Assembly: GCA_011947345.1 (NCBI GenBank) | Contig: JAAVTG010000773.1 | Span: 1-34,406, forward strand | DNA: 34,406 nucleotides | Reading direction: 5' to 3' | Source: Phytophthora quininea | Lineage: Eukaryota; Oomycota; Peronosporomycetes; Peronosporales; Peronosporaceae | Part shown: one piece after another, positions 22,346 through 30,448 of the stretch | Layout: the number at the start of each line of letters is the position of its first letter | How positions within the stretch are numbered: the stretch's first letter is position 1 | Notes under the pieces: generated by a model | What the model was told of the DNA's origin: nothing | Database searches by the model: none | The model's input: only the letters and a program-made list of their open reading frames with translations | Translations under genes and position numbers: made by a program

Positions 22346-22712
22346 AGCAGAATCGCAACTAACGCCTCCATTTTTCGCGACCGCTTTCCTCGGCCCCTAC
22401 GCGCCTCACACCACCTCCACCACGCCCTCGCGACGCACCCACACATGCTGCACCGACTCGCCACGTTCGGGCCGGCGTATCGTCCTCGTGGCTCTCCACA
22501 CAACCGCCATCTCGACAGCGTCTAGAAACAATTGGGCGCCAGCAACCCCAACCTGTAACCTGTCCTGGGCTCTCACAGGCTCTTCAACTATCAACAAAAA
22601 CCTGTACTCTTCGACGTGTATCCGTCGCTCTATTTGCTAGAGCATCTACCATCTTGTTGTGGCTCCTCAGGTGGTGAGTCCACGCAATAACGCCTAGCCG
22701 TTCTGCAAGTCT

Positions 22713-23650
22713 TCAGCACTTCCAGAACAGATGCTTGAGGCGTGCAGCTTTTGGAGGCCTTCTCCTGTGCTGCTGTTGAATGACCATGTTACTATCGCCG
22801 ATTACATGTAACGGAGAATAGTTCTTAGTCATGCACGCTCGTAAGCCCATGAAAAGTCCCAGATTCTCTGCTATGTTATTCGTTGTCTTTGTGCTGGCAT
22901 AAGACATGTGTCCAATCCAGCACACTTCCATAGTTGTAGTGTTGGTTCCTCCAGTGCGAAGCACAATCGCTCCGCTGCCTCCTGGTCCTGGATTACCCCG
23001 TGAGCCTCCATAAAAAATAGTAGATAATGCGGTGTCGAGCCAGCACCAATTTCTCTAGGTAGTACACCGCCATCGAACGCTAGAGCCTGACGAATTATGT
23101 TGTTGCAGATATCGCTGTTTTTCCACCGAGATGAATGGGCCAAGTGCAAGTGAGCCGTGCTGTAACCTTGCCGAAGCCTCGAAGCAAGCAAGCCTTTGTG
23201 GTGCTGAGGACTGACGTTGTTGATGTCGTCAAAGTGCTAGGTTCTCCACTTCCAGACCGCATTGAGGTAGAATGCAGCCCCAATTCCCCAGCAGCTTTCT
23301 GTCATTTCCGTAATCGCCTCAATGAGATGGTGATCCTGTTCTAGAAATGTTTTTGTGGCCAGCACCTCCTCCGCTACTTTCCAAACACCTGCTGGAATTG
23401 CTGGTAGTTTTAAGCAGAATATTGCCCAATGCGTGGTTTTCGTGCGATCTTATGCTTCAGTTTTTCCCATTGTGAAGCTGTTTCCTCCGCCGAAATTGCT
23501 GCCGGATTTTGTATCCGCTCATGAAATTCCTCCAAGAAGTGCACAGTTTGTTCACGGACAGCTGCAGTTGCGTAAAAGGTGTCGGATGGAGTTTGGATGG
23601 ACGCTTAATCCGAATGGGGTCCTCCGGAGATCGCACATGTAGTTTCGCCC
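22713..23650 (-). mobile_element. Degenerate retroelement: RNase H domain and upstream reverse-transcriptase-associated remnant
   Basis: Two minus-strand frames together show RNase H features: FDGGVLPREIGAG (first Asp), NNIAENLGLFMGLRA (Glu) and VIGDSNMVIQQQ (second Asp). The frame changes near 22960-23060, between the first Asp and GAIVLRTGGTNTTTMEVCW. Upstream to about 23650 lie protein-like but frameshifted pieces that resemble the C-terminal part of a retroelement polyprotein. No ends are visible, so the element type (LINE-like or LTR) is not decided. It starts about 130 bp from the array border. Clearly dead. Confidence 0.65.
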
Positions 23651-23885
23651 TCGATGGTCGGTGTTAACTCCTGGTTGCACTGTGTTCCAGGATGCTACCC
23701 AGGGCAGTGTCTGCGCTGACACGTACCGTCTATCCAATCGTGATGATTGCTCACCTTTACCAGGAACTGAGTAATGGTAGGTGTGCGTATGCTGATAATG
23801 CCTACGCTTACACGAAGCTCGTTGGGAGACCAAGAGGACGGTCGCGCAATTGTCACTGGGTCGAGTAGCCCCCAAATAGCCAACA

Positions 23886-24996
23886 GATCCCGCATACTTG
23901 ACCTGTGGAAAGATGGAGATCGATCTCAATGGATTTCATCATAGACTTGCCGCGGACAAAGAACAAGGTCGATTCGATCTGGGTTGTGGTCGGCCGATTG
24001 ACAAAAATAAGTCACTTTGTGCCGAATAAGAAGACTGTCACCGCAGAAGGTGTAGCCCGGCTCTGCATTAATCACGTCTGGAACCTTCATGGCATGTCCA
24101 CAAATATTGTGTTTGATCTAGATTGGAAGTTCCTATCAAACATCTGGCAGTATGTCTTCAAGTCCGGGAAACGAAGCGAAGTATGACGGTTGCTCACCGA
24201 GCCTAAGGAGATGGCCAGATGGAGTGAATGAATCTAACGATTGAGGAATATCTTCAGTGCTTTGTTGGACCAATGTAAGATGTCTGGGATAATCACCTTG
24301 ACAACGCAGAGTTTGCTGTAAACTCGACGGTCAACTCAAGCACGAAGATGGCATCGTTTGAAATTGATCTAGGATACATCTTCTTGAACCCGGTGAAGCT
24401 TGCTGCTGAACAGCTCTCCAGCGTGCCAACTAGTCGACAAGTTGTCTACTCCCACGATCATCAAGCATCTATTCTACTACGCTGTCGCGAAGCGCTTACC
24501 CGAACTCAAAACTGGATGAAAGATGTGTACGATCGCAACCGCAAAATTGCAAAGAACAAGAGTTCCAAGTTGGCGATAAGTTAACTTGAGCACGCGAAAC
24601 CTAGATCGAAATCACACGGGGCCTTCCTGCATCTTCGAAGTTTGGCCCGAAATGGATTGGTCCGTATTCAGTCATTCTCAAGATGCACAATCACGCATAC
24701 GAGCTGAACATCCAGGCATACGAGCTGAACATCCAGGCAGGAAACAAGCTTCATCCCGTTTTCAATACTGGGTCACTAAAGCCACACAAATGGTTATCGC
24801 GTCCTCGCGAAGTTGCCTTGGCTGACGGCAGCATCGAACAACTGGTTCAACGCTTGATCGGGAAACGGGTTCGACGGAAACATGCCCAATTCCTTGTGGA
24901 GTGGGTAGGTGAGGAAAAACCCACTTGGAACCGATCGAGAACCTCGACCAAACTCCCGACTTGATCGCCAAGCTTGAAGAAAAGCGACGAACATAG
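23886..24996 (+). mobile_element. Degenerate Ty3/gypsy chromovirus pol 3' part: integrase core plus chromodomain
   Basis: The integrase catalytic core begins at about 23890 (SISMDFIIDLP, DSIWVVVGRLTKISHFVP, HVWNLHGMSTNIVFDLDWKF). It breaks at about 24186 and continues in other frames (LTIEEYLQCFVGP, DNAEFAVNSTVNSSTKM). The segment 24683-24964 gives YELNIQAGNKLHPVFNTGSLKPH, then a chromodomain (RRKHAQFLVEWVGEEKPTW). After another shift the end reads DLIAKLEEKRRT, with TAG at 24994-24996. A 21-bp in-frame duplication lies at 24695-24736. No gag, protease, reverse transcriptase or LTR is visible here. Chromodomains in this family steer integration to marked chromatin. Confidence 0.85.
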
Positions 24997-25274
24997 TGAC
25001 AGCGTAAAGTCAGATGAAAATGTATTATTTATGGAGTTTTCGCAATACGATGGATGCACCGAACATATCGAATCCACTAAATATACTCGAGAGGGAGCCC
25101 AAGTCTTCGGAGTTGTCAGAACGAGGAGCTTGGAACCGGTGCCAATAACCAAGAGAGAGTAATGGCCCACCTGTGCCTCGCCAGCGCAGACCAAATAGTA
25201 GCCAGCTTCCAGCTCCTCACAGGCAAACTCTTGAAGTTGATCCGTGAAAGTGATCAAACCTTTGACGCGCGACT
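24997..25274. other. Short gene-free stretch between two decayed elements
   Basis: I see no gene, repeat or RNA. It probably derives from the 3' untranslated part of the chromovirus, but no LTR or polypurine tract is recognisable. Confidence 0.35.
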
Positions 25275-26223
25275 TTATGAACAACGTAAAATCGAGCGCG
25301 ATTCTACACTTTGGAGGAACTTAAAGAAGGCCGCTTTGTCCTGACGTTTCACACCATGTCGCATATCGCGGGAGCGGATCACCTCAAATTGCGCCCAGTG
25401 CTCCTCCGTGACCAAGTCAAGATCTCTGAGCCAAACGCTCGCCGCACGAAGCGCCTCAAGGAAGCAGCGACCAGTGGTGAAGGCTGTTGCCCCACCGAAG
25501 TGTTCTTCTGTAAAACGGACCAAGGTGGAGGGTCAACCCGCCTCCGCCTAGCATCGACACGCGCGTGCAGATCACCGAACTGCTTTAGCTCCTCCTCCCA
25601 CACGTATGAGAGCTGGAGGTCCTGGGTCTTCCAAAAGACCAGGAACGATTGGTTTGGAGCGTCGCCATCGAGATACTGGAAGTCACAAGTCGCGTCGGGA
25701 TCCCAAGGTGCAATAGAATCGTAGCGATTGATTTGGTTTGTGTTAGGATGTCAAACAGGCCCAGGCGGAAGCGGCGCTGTATGGACGACAGCAGTGGCGG
25801 TAGACGCTACAGCTTCGTATGGAAATGTATCCATTTCGTTAGAACCAGCATCAAACGAATCCGGAGATGGAGACGCGGCCATTTCGCTCTCATCATCAAA
25901 ATCAGGAGCAACTGTGAGGCGCCGTAGTTTTTGCGGTATTGGAAAGTCGTCTTCCGACTCGTTATCGGCGATTTCTATGACGCCGGGGTTGATTAGGTTG
26001 GGTGACAGCTCTGACATGACCGTGCCGTCGATGGTGGAGCCGTCCAGCAAGATGGCTTCATCATGAGCAGGCAACATCAGCGAGTCGAAGGACGCCAAGT
26101 CGAAGTCCAGGGCGTGTCGTCGGGTTGATGCGGCCCCTGGATCTGTGGTGAACGGAGTGGAGCTGCCTCAGAGGCAGTAAGTTGCTTTTCGTCGAGCAGC
26201 AGCAAGGAAAGGTGTCCTCGCAT
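25275..26223 (-). pseudogene. Broken gene of unknown family (frameshifts and an in-frame stop)
   Basis: I do not recognise the family. A plausible start at 26223 (MRGHLSLLLLDEKQLTASE) changes frame near 26100 into an acidic, serine-rich stretch (SELSPNLINPGVIEIADNES; DDFPIPQKLRRLTVAPDFDD). A TGA at 25749-25751 interrupts it. The same frame then resumes with NQINRYDSIAPWDPDATCDF and VWEEELKQFGDLHARVDARR to about 25500. A further shift gives LRDLDLVTEEHWAQFEVIRS and FFKFLQSVESRS, ending at 25275. The W-rich, charged second half could come from a transposon-encoded protein, which fits its neighbours. Pieces are protein-like; the function is unknown. Confidence 0.5.
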
Positions 26224-26288
26224 TTTATAAGGAGGGCTCGCATTTTATGAGGAGGGTGAGTGTGTGGAAATGTTGATAGGTTTTATTT

Positions 26289-26333
26289 TAAACGTTTGCT
26301 GCCTCTTTTAAAAATAGAGGCAGCAAACGTTTA
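26289..26333. repeat. Perfect 18-bp inverted repeat (hairpin)
   Basis: The arm TAAACGTTTGCTGCCTCT (26289-26306) is followed after 9 AT-rich bases by its exact reverse complement (26316-26333). It could be a miniature transposon tip, two head-to-head terminal repeats, or a transcript 3' end structure. Confidence 0.8.
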
Positions 26334-26340
26334 GTATCTG

Positions 26341-26360
26341 TGGAGGCCAAGCGGCCTCCA
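26341..26360. repeat. Second hairpin, 8-bp stem and 4-nt loop
   Basis: TGGAGGCC-AAGC-GGCCTCCA begins 7 bp after the previous hairpin. GC-rich and perfectly paired. Two strong hairpins side by side are unlikely by chance. Confidence 0.75.
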
Positions 26361-26992
26361 TCTGCTTGAACTGCTGGGGGACTGCACTCTTCATTTCGCC
26401 GCCCTCCCCCAAAACTGTTAAACACGAGCATCGTGAATGTTTCTTCCCGTAACTCTAATATATGCCAATTAGCGTAACTAACAGTCTCCAGCGGAGCTTT
26501 TGAGTCTGCAAAAAGGGTAAAATCTTACTTGACTCGCGAACTAAAGCGTTGCCGAGGGATCAAGTATGGTTGGCTGTCTTGTCTAACATGCCTGCTTCAG
26601 ATTTTCTCAGTCGTAGCAAAGTTCTTGCGGTCGACGGGGTCCGATGCATTCCCCCACCCCTATATACTGTATACATTTTTTAATCGCACGAGGTATGATA
26701 CCTGGCGAAAATCGTCTGATTATGGGAAATCGAATCTCCTCCAGCGACTACTGCTGGGCGCGCCAGCACTTGCTTGAACCTCAACCGGCGGAAACCCGAA
26801 CTCCGCGCCGCCTCTCGGCTAGTTCACTGCAAGTTGCTGTTCGCGCCGCTCCCCAGCTCCAGCGCCACCGTAACTATTACCGTATCTCGACGCCAACTCT
26901 CAACATAGCCGCTCGCCGTCTCGTTTGCGCGCGCCCTCGCGTATCGGTGATTTGCTCGCATCTGCATCAGTCAGCGCTCCGCTGCAACATCC

Positions 26993-27009
26993 TCTCATTT
27001 CTCAACTAG
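26993..27009 (+). promoter_or_regulatory. Oomycete Inr+FPR core promoter of the PX gene
   Basis: TCTCATTTCTCAACTAG matches GCTCATTYYNCAWTTTY without mismatch over the central ten or more positions. The predicted start near 26997 leaves a 63-nt leader to the ATG at 27060. Confidence 0.65.
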
Positions 27010-27059
27010 CAGCGCCTGCAACAAGAGCCGCAGGAGCCGCACAGCCCAACTGCCAAGTC

Positions 27060-27926
27060 ATGACGCCCGCCGACTCGGAAAAGCCGAGCTCGCCCACCTT
27101 CCGCATGCGCTCGCTGCGCCCGGTCTCGGCCAAGATCGTCTCGTACGGCCGCGAGGCGCAGGCCCACCGCCGCACGACGCTCTACGTGCTGCGCGTGACC
27201 CGCAGCGGCGCCGCCGACTGGTATGTGGCCAAGCGCTACTCAGAGTTCCGCGCACTGCACGACGCGCTGCAACGCCAATTCGGCAGCAACAGTGAGGAGC
27301 ACGCAACGTGCGGCGCCTGCGAGGAGCTCGAGAGCTTCTACGGCCAAGTGCGCTTCCCCGAGCGCCATATTCTGTCGGGCTTGGGGCTCAACAAGAAACG
27401 GCTGGACGCCACCAGGATGGAGGAGCTGGACAGCTACATGCGCTTCCTACTGGAGACCACACAGGGCCTGCTGGGCGATGACGAAGACGACGACGAAGAC
27501 TCGCCCGAGTGGGACACAGACAGCTCGCGCTGCATGGCGCTGGACCTAATCCGGGAGTTCCTCATGGTGAACGAGGACCACTCGGAAGTCACGGACGATG
27601 ACGCCAAGAAGAGCCGAGCCGTTAGCGACGGCTCGGCCACGGTGGCCAAACGGCCGCTGCGTCGACTCAGCAGACGCAGCTCGTCGGTCACGAGCTACCA
27701 CGTGCGCGAGCTGGACCTCGTGCCCGTGAGCGACAAGAAGGCGTCGCCCAATGGCGACTCGATGCGCAACCTGTTCGCCGAGGACTGGGACCCCATGTTC
27801 GCCGACGTGTTCGACGAGTGCGAGGCGCCGCCCGAGGACGCCTTTATCCACCGCCAGATCGACGACTCGGAGCTGCGCCAGCGCACGCACCCGCTCCGAC
27901 TCATTGAGAGCTTCCCTCGTCGTTAG
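27060..27926 (+). CDS. PX-domain (phosphoinositide-binding) protein, 288 aa
   Basis: An intronless 288-residue protein expected to bind phosphatidylinositol phosphates, usually PI3P, on endosomal or vacuolar membranes. The PX fold covers about residues 22-165. It contains TLYVLRVTRSGAADWYVAKR, the RYSEF motif at 59-63 (its Arg contacts the lipid 3-phosphate in known PX domains), RFPERH around 98-103 and the C-terminal helices LDATRMEELDSYMRFLLETT. An acidic run DDEDDDED (about 140-147) sits inside the fold near its end. A basic, serine-rich segment (KRPLRRLSRRSSS, about 197-209) looks phosphorylatable. The C-terminal 80 residues are acidic and unrecognised, with no BAR or other second domain. 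The frame extends upstream without an ATG; the first ATG after the core promoter is used. The next gene is convergent. Confidence 0.85.
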   Translation: MTPADSEKPSSPTFRMRSLRPVSAKIVSYGREAQAHRRTTLYVLRVTRSGAADWYVAKRYSEFRALHDALQRQFGSNSEEHATCGACEELESFYGQVRFPERHILSGLGLNKKRLDATRMEELDSYMRFLLETTQGLLGDDEDDDEDSPEWDTDSSRCMALDLIREFLMVNEDHSEVTDDDAKKSRAVSDGSATVAKRPLRRLSRRSSSVTSYHVRELDLVPVSDKKASPNGDSMRNLFAEDWDPMFADVFDECEAPPEDAFIHRQIDDSELRQRTHPLRLIESFPRR

Positions 27927-28329
27927 ATGATGCAGGCGAACGACGCAGCCCTCGCCAGCGCGACGGAACCAGCCGGGGCTGATCTCAACACACCGACCGG
28001 ATGCACGGCGATGATTTATTGTGTAAAGTGTTCTAGCGTAAATAAGCAAATACACCACGAGTATCAAGAACTTGTTGCTAGTGCGGTTGCCTTCAATGAA
28101 AGGCGAAGAAGTTCGTCGTCGATGAAGGCTTCTTCGTGGAGAAGGTCTTCATTCCTCTGCAGATGCGCCTGCTGGCAACATCGTCGAGGAACCGCACGCC
28201 AGCCAACGCCCCCATCCTGACGGTCAGTTCAACCACGGCAACTGTGATGGTCGCGGCCGTTATGCGTTCAAAGAAATTCTCTCCAGTCGAAGCCACCGAG
28301 ATTTCATACACAACGATTTCAAAGCATGT
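27927..28329. other. Convergent intergenic region
   Basis: This holds the 3' ends of the PX gene (plus) and the carrier gene (minus). On the minus strand the carrier frame stays open for 78 codons past its TAG, to a TGA near 28093 (see findings). No independent gene is supported. Confidence 0.4.
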
Positions 28330-29600
28330 CTACGCCTTCGCCGCCTCGATGGCCTTGGGGCCCCATTCCGACGCAGCAAATACAGCACGCGCATCGTGTA
28401 CTTGGTAATCTGCTCCTTCGTCATGACCAACAGGGCGCTTTTCAGGACCGTGTTGAACAGCTGCGCCGAGCAGCCCTTGAAGAACCCGCTGGGGCCTTCT
28501 AGCTCGCCAATGCGCTTGAGCACCTGCACCATCGAGGTGCCCATTTCGGCGTGATGGTGACCGCTGGAGCTCTTTGCTGCCCACCAATCTGCTTCTTCTG
28601 CGCCTGCATCAACACCTTGGCGCGAATGATGGGGTAGGTGAGGATCGTGGCCACTGCCTTGGCGATTGCCGCCAGGATGAACGCCTCCAACGCCGAGAGC
28701 GAGCTCACCCGCTTGGCATTGCTAGTAGCCATCTTGTGGTTTTGCAGCTGCAACTTAAGCTTGTCGAAGATAGTGTAGTTGATCGACGGGTTGCTAACCA
28801 GCACCAGCGACGGGATGAAGCCCTTCCAGAAGGACAGCAGGCCGTCTTCCGCGTAGATCTCCTTGGCGATCCCCACATGGTGCGACGGTCGGACTTGTCC
28901 TCGCTCTTCTCGGCGTCGCTTGCTTCATCGTCACTGGGCTGGATCTGCGCGCGAGTGTTGATCATCTCCAACGGCAGCGTCATTGACATGTTGAGCGCCC
29001 TGCCGTGGACGCCATGAGCAGACTCATGCCCGTGGTGATGGGCTTGCTCGAGTGCTTCTCCACCGCCGTCTTGAGGAACGAGTACCAGTAGAAGTAGGCA
29101 AAGTTGGAAGACACCGTGTGCACCACCTTCGAGCTGAGGCCAGCGAAGAGTCCCTCGACGCCCTCCTGGCGGTAAATGAGCCAGCAGGCCACCAGGATGT
29201 TGCGCGCCTTCTTCTTGCGCTCCGCCAGCGCCTTGGCTTGGGCCTCCTCGTCCTGCTCGCCCTCTTCCTTGCTGTTGTCTACATCCACTTGGCGCCGGGT
29301 CTTGACCACGTCCAGAGGGTACAACAGCACGGCCGCGAACAGCGCACCCATGGCTCCAGCCTGATAAATAAATAAATAAAAGATTAGTAACAAATGTTTG
29401 ACTAAACAGTTTCTCGGATCGTATTCCGATGCCATTAAGTAGAGAGGCAGATAGAGGAAGCGCGTTGGTGCATTGATGCTTCATGTACGTACGGACGCAT
29501 CGACGAAGGCCTTGAAGGCGGGGGACGTGGGGTCGGAGCGGAGGCCATGGGGATCACGAGTATCTTGCGCTTGAGTGCGAGCCAGCAATTGAGCGAGTGA
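28330..29600 (-). CDS. Peroxisomal adenine-nucleotide-carrier-like SLC25 protein (several single-base frameshifts)
   Basis: A mitochondrial-carrier-family protein most like the peroxisomal ATP/adenylate carriers (PMP34/SLC25A17, plant PNC, yeast Ant1), which exchange nucleotides across the peroxisomal membrane. Exon 1 ends at 29493 (SPAFKAFVDAS). The intron is 29361-29492 (132 bp, GTACGT...TTTATCAG) and exon 2 runs to the TAG at 28330-28332. Three carrier repeats are visible: AGAMGALFAAVLLYPLDVVKTR; MTLPLEMINTR; and ATILTYPIIRAKVLMQAQKK. Also visible is VSNPSINYTIFDKLK, typical of the peroxisomal subfamily. A charged insert, SDDEASDAEKSEDKSD, lies in repeat 2. Frame breaks occur near 29545, 28995-29000, 28880-28893, 28575-28590 and 28378-28380, each repaired by adding about one base. 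Assembly error is likelier than pseudogenisation. The start codon is uncertain; the ATG at 29549 is the best candidate. Confidence 0.75.
29585..29600 (-). promoter_or_regulatory. Weak Inr/FPR-like element upstream of the carrier gene
   Basis: The minus strand reads TCACTCGCTCAATTGC, similar to the Inr+FPR consensus but with one mismatch in the Inr and one extra base before CAATT. It lies about 45 nt upstream of the ATG at 29549. Confidence 0.35.
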
Positions 29601-30361
29601 TGCCTCGTCAGAATTCGGCGCCCGTTGGCGAGAGGCTCGGCTATGTTGCGCTTATTACCCAAAATCTGACCCATTCACGATCTGCGACATGTGCTGAGTT
29701 GCGCGGGAAAGGGCATTCTGAACCAACCAAACTGTTGATCAGGATGTCGGCATCACATTTCCGGCCCGGTATTGCTGCGAGCGCTGGCGTTCGCCAGTTA
29801 TTCTGTTCCTTGCGACGGTTGTTTTTATCAACAGCGGTACTGCGGCCACGAGAGCGGTGGAAGTATAAGAGTTTCTTCATTACCACGAACCGAAGCTGCG
29901 AGCCGGTATTTACAACACGAAGCTGTACTTCCTCCTTCCTGCAGAGCTGGCCTGCGAAAAATTGGTGGGAGATTTGCGTCTGCCTGCTGCGTGCGTCGAA
30001 AGCAACAGCCTGGCGGGCTGTCCAATGTTTGCCACTATTAATACGCTGTGACCAGGGCCTGGACTCCACAATCCCCAACGACAGTGATAAGCCCTGGCAG
30101 CGCAGGAACCAAAACAGTCTTCAACCAAGTGAAACAACACGTTGCGCTCAGCAAGACAAGGCGTCTAATATCCGCGACCAGCAAAACTACCATTCGCGGC
30201 GACTTACAGTTGTGCAGCAGAATGACCCATTTTCCATATCTTGCCTTCACTATGGCGCTAGTCACGTTGAACCGCCACTGTACCGTCAGTCACACTACCT
30301 TGACGTTTGTATGCGCCATACAAAACCCGCACACGCTGTGACCGCTCAGTCCAAAGGTTTG
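29601..30361. other. Shared upstream region of divergent genes
   Basis: About 760 bp separate the carrier (minus) and PHD/SAP30 (plus) promoters. A 298-codon plus-strand frame spans it and ends inside intron 1 of the plus gene. Its composition is not protein-like and no domain is visible, so no gene is called. Confidence 0.4.
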
Positions 30362-30374
30362 GCTCATTTGAACG
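30362..30374 (+). promoter_or_regulatory. Oomycete Inr of the PHD/SAP30 gene
   Basis: GCTCATTTGAACG has a perfect GCTCATT initiator core, with poorer agreement in the FPR half. The predicted start near 30366 leaves an 83-nt leader to the ATG at 30449. Confidence 0.5.
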
Positions 30375-30448
30375 GCAGCAGCGGAGCACGCAAGCGTCCA
30401 GGGAGAGAAAGAGCCTCCCGCCGAACGTCCAGACCTGTGAGCAGCACC

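Larger units (their letters stand above)
3472..22582. repeat. Tandem array: about 33.7 copies of a ~567-bp unit, each with a tRNA-Ala(UGC) gene
   Basis: Left unique sequence joins the repeat at 3472 (GCGCTGGCGAAG) and the right junction is at 22582 (CTCACAGGCTC, then TTCAAC). tRNA-to-tRNA distances are 563-568 bp, with 558 bp before the last copy. All copies lie in the same orientation and are nearly identical. Diagnostic variants: (A) CAGCGCAG in copies 1-17 against CAGTGCAG in 18-34; (B) a CTCCGGGACG / CTCCGCGACG / CTCGCGACG series with ACGCATG / ACATG / ACACATG; (C) GGGCCGGCG in copies 1-11, 30 and 32-34 against GGGCTGGCG; (D) CATCTTGACA in copies 1-6 and 30 against CATCTCGACA. The spacer holds a small hairpin (GGTCGT-GCTGTG-ACGACC) but no second RNA or protein gene that I can support. 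This is a gene-bearing satellite homogenised by unequal exchange. Confidence 0.97.
26224..26992. other. Intergenic region upstream of the PX gene
   Basis: No gene is supported. It contains the paired hairpins annotated separately, and a TATATACTGTATAC stretch near 26661-26675 of unknown meaning. Confidence 0.45.

Noticed and set aside
3472..22582. CRISPR-like or centromeric satellite reading of the array
   Set aside because: The units are far too long and uniform for CRISPR and have no unique spacers. A plain satellite would not conserve a complete tRNA with all identity and promoter elements.
3542..22640. Dozens of open frames of 80-330 codons on both strands across the array, including a 328-codon plus-strand frame at 15309-16295
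   Set aside because: They are translations of the tRNA gene's antisense and spacer (tell-tale strings such as TPGIEPGAFRLQSG and THRGLNPGPSACKADAL). They recur because the unit is often an exact multiple of three bases, and most lack an ATG start.
24847..25284. Minus-strand 145-codon ORF
   Set aside because: It is antisense to the chromodomain and the element's 3' flank, without protein-like motifs.
26341..26377. Helitron 3' terminus
   Set aside because: The hairpin fits, but the required CTRR end is not at 10-12 nt after it; a CTGG occurs slightly too far away.
26925..27059. N-terminal extension of the PX protein
   Set aside because: The upstream frame has no ATG and begins before the predicted transcription start at about 26997.
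28136..28408. Plus-strand ORF over the carrier 3' end
   Set aside because: It is antisense to the conserved carrier C-terminus; no promoter or domain was found.
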